Shown here piece after piece: positions 6,724-7,944 of a stretch of 7,944 bases of DNA (within the stretch, counting starts at the first letter, position 1; each line of letters opens with the position of its first letter). Under the pieces are notes generated by a model. The model saw nothing but the letters and a program-made list of their open reading frames with translations. It did not search any database and had not been told where the DNA came from. Origin of the DNA: Candidatus Segetimicrobium genomatis (GTDB lineage: Bacteria > Sysuimicrobiota > Sysuimicrobiia > Sysuimicrobiales > Segetimicrobiaceae); assembly GCA_005883865.1 (NCBI GenBank), contig VBAO01000263.1, positions 1-7,944 on the forward strand, in the 5' to 3' direction. A program made the position numbers and the translations under genes.

Positions 6724-7748
6724 CGCTCGACGATGGCCGCGCGGTTAGGCACGATCACAGGCCAGTTCACGGTCTGCAGGCGTCGAACCTCGGCGATCGT
6801 CGTGGGAATGTAGTCCGCCGCTTCCAGCGGCACCGGGACCTTGACATTGGTCGGGCCAAAGAAGTATGGCTTGGCCGCGGCCTTCGCCTGGTACTCAACG
6901 CTCAGCACGTTGTTCAGCAGCTCGTGCGCCAGTTGCATGTTCTGGCTACCTTTAATCGCGCTCAGGATCGAGACGATCACCATCGCTCCTGACTCCGGCT
7001 TGACGAACTTAATCGGCAGGCCTTTACTTGCTAGGATCGCCGCGTCGTTGCTCCACAGCGGCCCGATGACGACCTCCTCGCGCTCGAACAACTGCGCCAG
7101 GGCCGTCGGGTTCGGGGCGATCACGAACGGCTGGAGTTGCTTGATGGCCTGCCAGGCTGGTTCGAGGTTGGTCTCGCTCCCTCCATTGAGCTTGGCGGTC
7201 GCCACCAAGAAGCCCAGGCCCAGGTTCGAGGCTGTTGAGGTCAGTCCAACCTTTCCCCGGTAGGCCGGATCCCACAGATCCTTCCAGCCCACGGGCGCTT
7301 TCGAGACTTTCTTGCTATTGAAGGCGATGCCGATCAGTTGGTAGCTTGCCGGCACCCCGTAGCCCTGGGTCTTTTCCACGAACGCTTGGTGGACGTTCTT
7401 GAGATTGGGCACGAGGGCACGGTTGGTGCGCTCAAGTAGACCCAGCGCAATGAGGCGGAGGTGCGGCGGTTCGCCGTTGGGTGCCAGGTCTACCGGCGAC
7501 GGACGGCCAGCGGCAGCGGCGGCCTGCACGCGCGCCACGTACTCGCCGGCCTCATCCGGCACGAGACGCACCTTCACCCCGGGGTGGAGGCGCTCAAACG
7601 GCTCGACTAGATACAAGCGATGTGGCTCCTGCAACGCCCCTGCATAACTGATCATTACGACCTCGCCCGATTGTCCTGTTGCCTGTGGCACGGCGAGTAT
7701 GCCCGTCAGCAGGCCCAGACACACGATGGCGATGAGTCCGGTTTTCAT
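6699..7748 (-). CDS. PotD-like ABC transporter solute-binding protein
   Basis: This 349-residue exported protein captures the importer's substrate and delivers it to the two permeases downstream. ATG 7748 is chosen over an in-frame GTG at 7793 because GGAGGGAGGGAG (7753-7764) lies 4 nt upstream and the signal peptide begins right there: Lys2, then the hydrophobic GLIAIVCLGLLTGILAV, with likely cleavage near ATGQS (23-27). There is no lipobox cysteine at the cleavage site. The mature protein starts EVVMISYAGALQEPHR. It has the family's hinge-region motif VGWKDLWDPAYRGKVGL (153-169) and a C-terminal VEYQAKAA segment. Its length fits the PotD/AfuA class, which bind polyamines, iron, thiamine or opine-like solutes, so the ligand is open. 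It is the first complete gene of the cluster and a paralogue of the SBP cut by the left edge. Confidence 0.92.
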   Translation of the reverse strand: MKTGLIAIVCLGLLTGILAVPQATGQSGEVVMISYAGALQEPHRLYLVEPFERLHPGVKVRLVPDEAGEYVARVQAAAAAGRPSPVDLAPNGEPPHLRLIALGLLERTNRALVPNLKNVHQAFVEKTQGYGVPASYQLIGIAFNSKKVSKAPVGWKDLWDPAYRGKVGLTSTASNLGLGFLVATAKLNGGSETNLEPAWQAIKQLQPFVIAPNPTALAQLFEREEVVIGPLWSNDAAILASKGLPIKFVKPESGAMVIVSILSAIKGSQNMQLAHELLNNVLSVEYQAKAAAKPYFFGPTNVKVPVPLEAADYIPTTIAEVRRLQTVNWPVIVPNRAAIVERWNREFSH

Positions 7749-7752
7749 CACA

Positions 7753-7764
7753 CTCCCTCCCTCC
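7753..7764 (-). promoter_or_regulatory. Extended ribosome binding site of the first SBP gene
   Basis: The minus strand reads GGAGGGAGGGAG, three overlapping GGAG cores ending 4 nt before ATG 7748. It fixes the start and suggests strong translation, as is usual for a binding protein. Confidence 0.7.
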
Positions 7765-7770
7765 GTTGGT

Positions 7771-7792
7771 TGGGCGGCACGGTCGCCGCCCA
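7771..7792 (-). promoter_or_regulatory. Inverted repeat in the leader of the first SBP gene
   Basis: TGGGCGGC (7771-7778) and GCCGCCCA (7785-7792) form a perfect 8-bp stem with a 6-nt loop, just upstream of the ribosome site. It could be an RNA hairpin in the 5' leader or an operator half-site pair. It has no T-run and does not match an operator I recognise. In DNA of this base composition such a stem could arise by chance. I found no convincing -35/-10 promoter pair in the 99-nt gap 7749-7847. Confidence 0.3.
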
Positions 7793-7847
7793 CCGGTTGT
7801 CCTGAGGATCATTGGTGCCCATGAAACCGTAAGGGGCTGGCGAAGAA

Positions 7848-7944
7848 TCACCCGGTCGCCGCGGGAGGGGGAGAGACTTCCGCGTCACTGGGATGCGCGC
7901 CCCGTAGGGCTTCGGAGGCCTCCTGGATCTCCGCGAGTCTCTCT
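7848..7944 (-). CDS. C-terminal tail of an unidentified gene (runs off right edge)
   Basis: The minus-strand frame beginning at 7943 is open for 31 codons and ends at TGA 7850-7848. It reads ERLAEIQEASEALRGAHPSD and then a Pro/Ala-rich end (SPPPAATG). The helical, Glu/Ala-rich start and the disordered tail look like a normal protein C-terminus, and the other two minus-strand frames look less protein-like. The stop lies 99 nt before the SBP start. A regulator gene often occupies this place, but 31 residues do not identify a family, so no function is claimed. Confidence 0.45.
   Translation of the reverse strand, partial: ERLAEIQEASEALRGAHPSDAEVSPPPAATG

Overview
The window is G+C-rich DNA (about 60-65% by eye). 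Every gene I can support lies on the minus strand, so transcription runs from high to low coordinates. The proteins look like those of a high-GC environmental bacterium, with GTG/TTG starts, strong GGAGG-type ribosome sites and 4-nt start/stop overlaps. The sequence alone does not fix the phylum.

Layout in transcription order: the C-terminal tail of an unidentified gene (7848-7943); a short leader; a PotD-like solute-binding protein (SBP, 6699-7748); a perfect 11-bp intercistronic stem-loop; two PotB/PotC-like permeases (5794-6723, 4919-5797); a two-SIS-domain sugar-phosphate isomerase/deglycase-like protein (3655-4809); a PfkB-family sugar kinase whose N-terminus looks frameshifted (2678-3592, with an out-of-frame start at 3614); a 271-nt gap holding a decayed piece of an allantoinase gene; the PotA-like ATPase (1339-2406); a second, different SIS protein (275-1342); and the start of a second SBP running off the left edge (1-225).

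Together the genes make one import-and-catabolism cluster. A polyamine-type ABC importer (SBP, two permeases, ATPase with TOBE-like tail) brings in a small solute. A ribokinase-family kinase phosphorylates it, and SIS enzymes isomerise or cleave the sugar phosphate. The kinase-plus-SIS pairing resembles fructosamine (Amadori product) pathways such as FrlD/FrlB, and both SIS proteins carry an E(F/W)xH motif like that of FrlB. The substrate is inference, not proven.

Points to check: the allantoinase fossil with a frameshift in a C run; the frameshift at the kinase N-terminus; paralogous SBPs at the two ends of the cluster; the hairpin just after the first SBP stop codon; and the TTG start of the first permease. 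I saw no tRNA, rRNA, CRISPR array, transposase or clear intrinsic terminator. No wholly new system is evident. The most distinctive content is this unusual catabolic cassette and its decayed parts.
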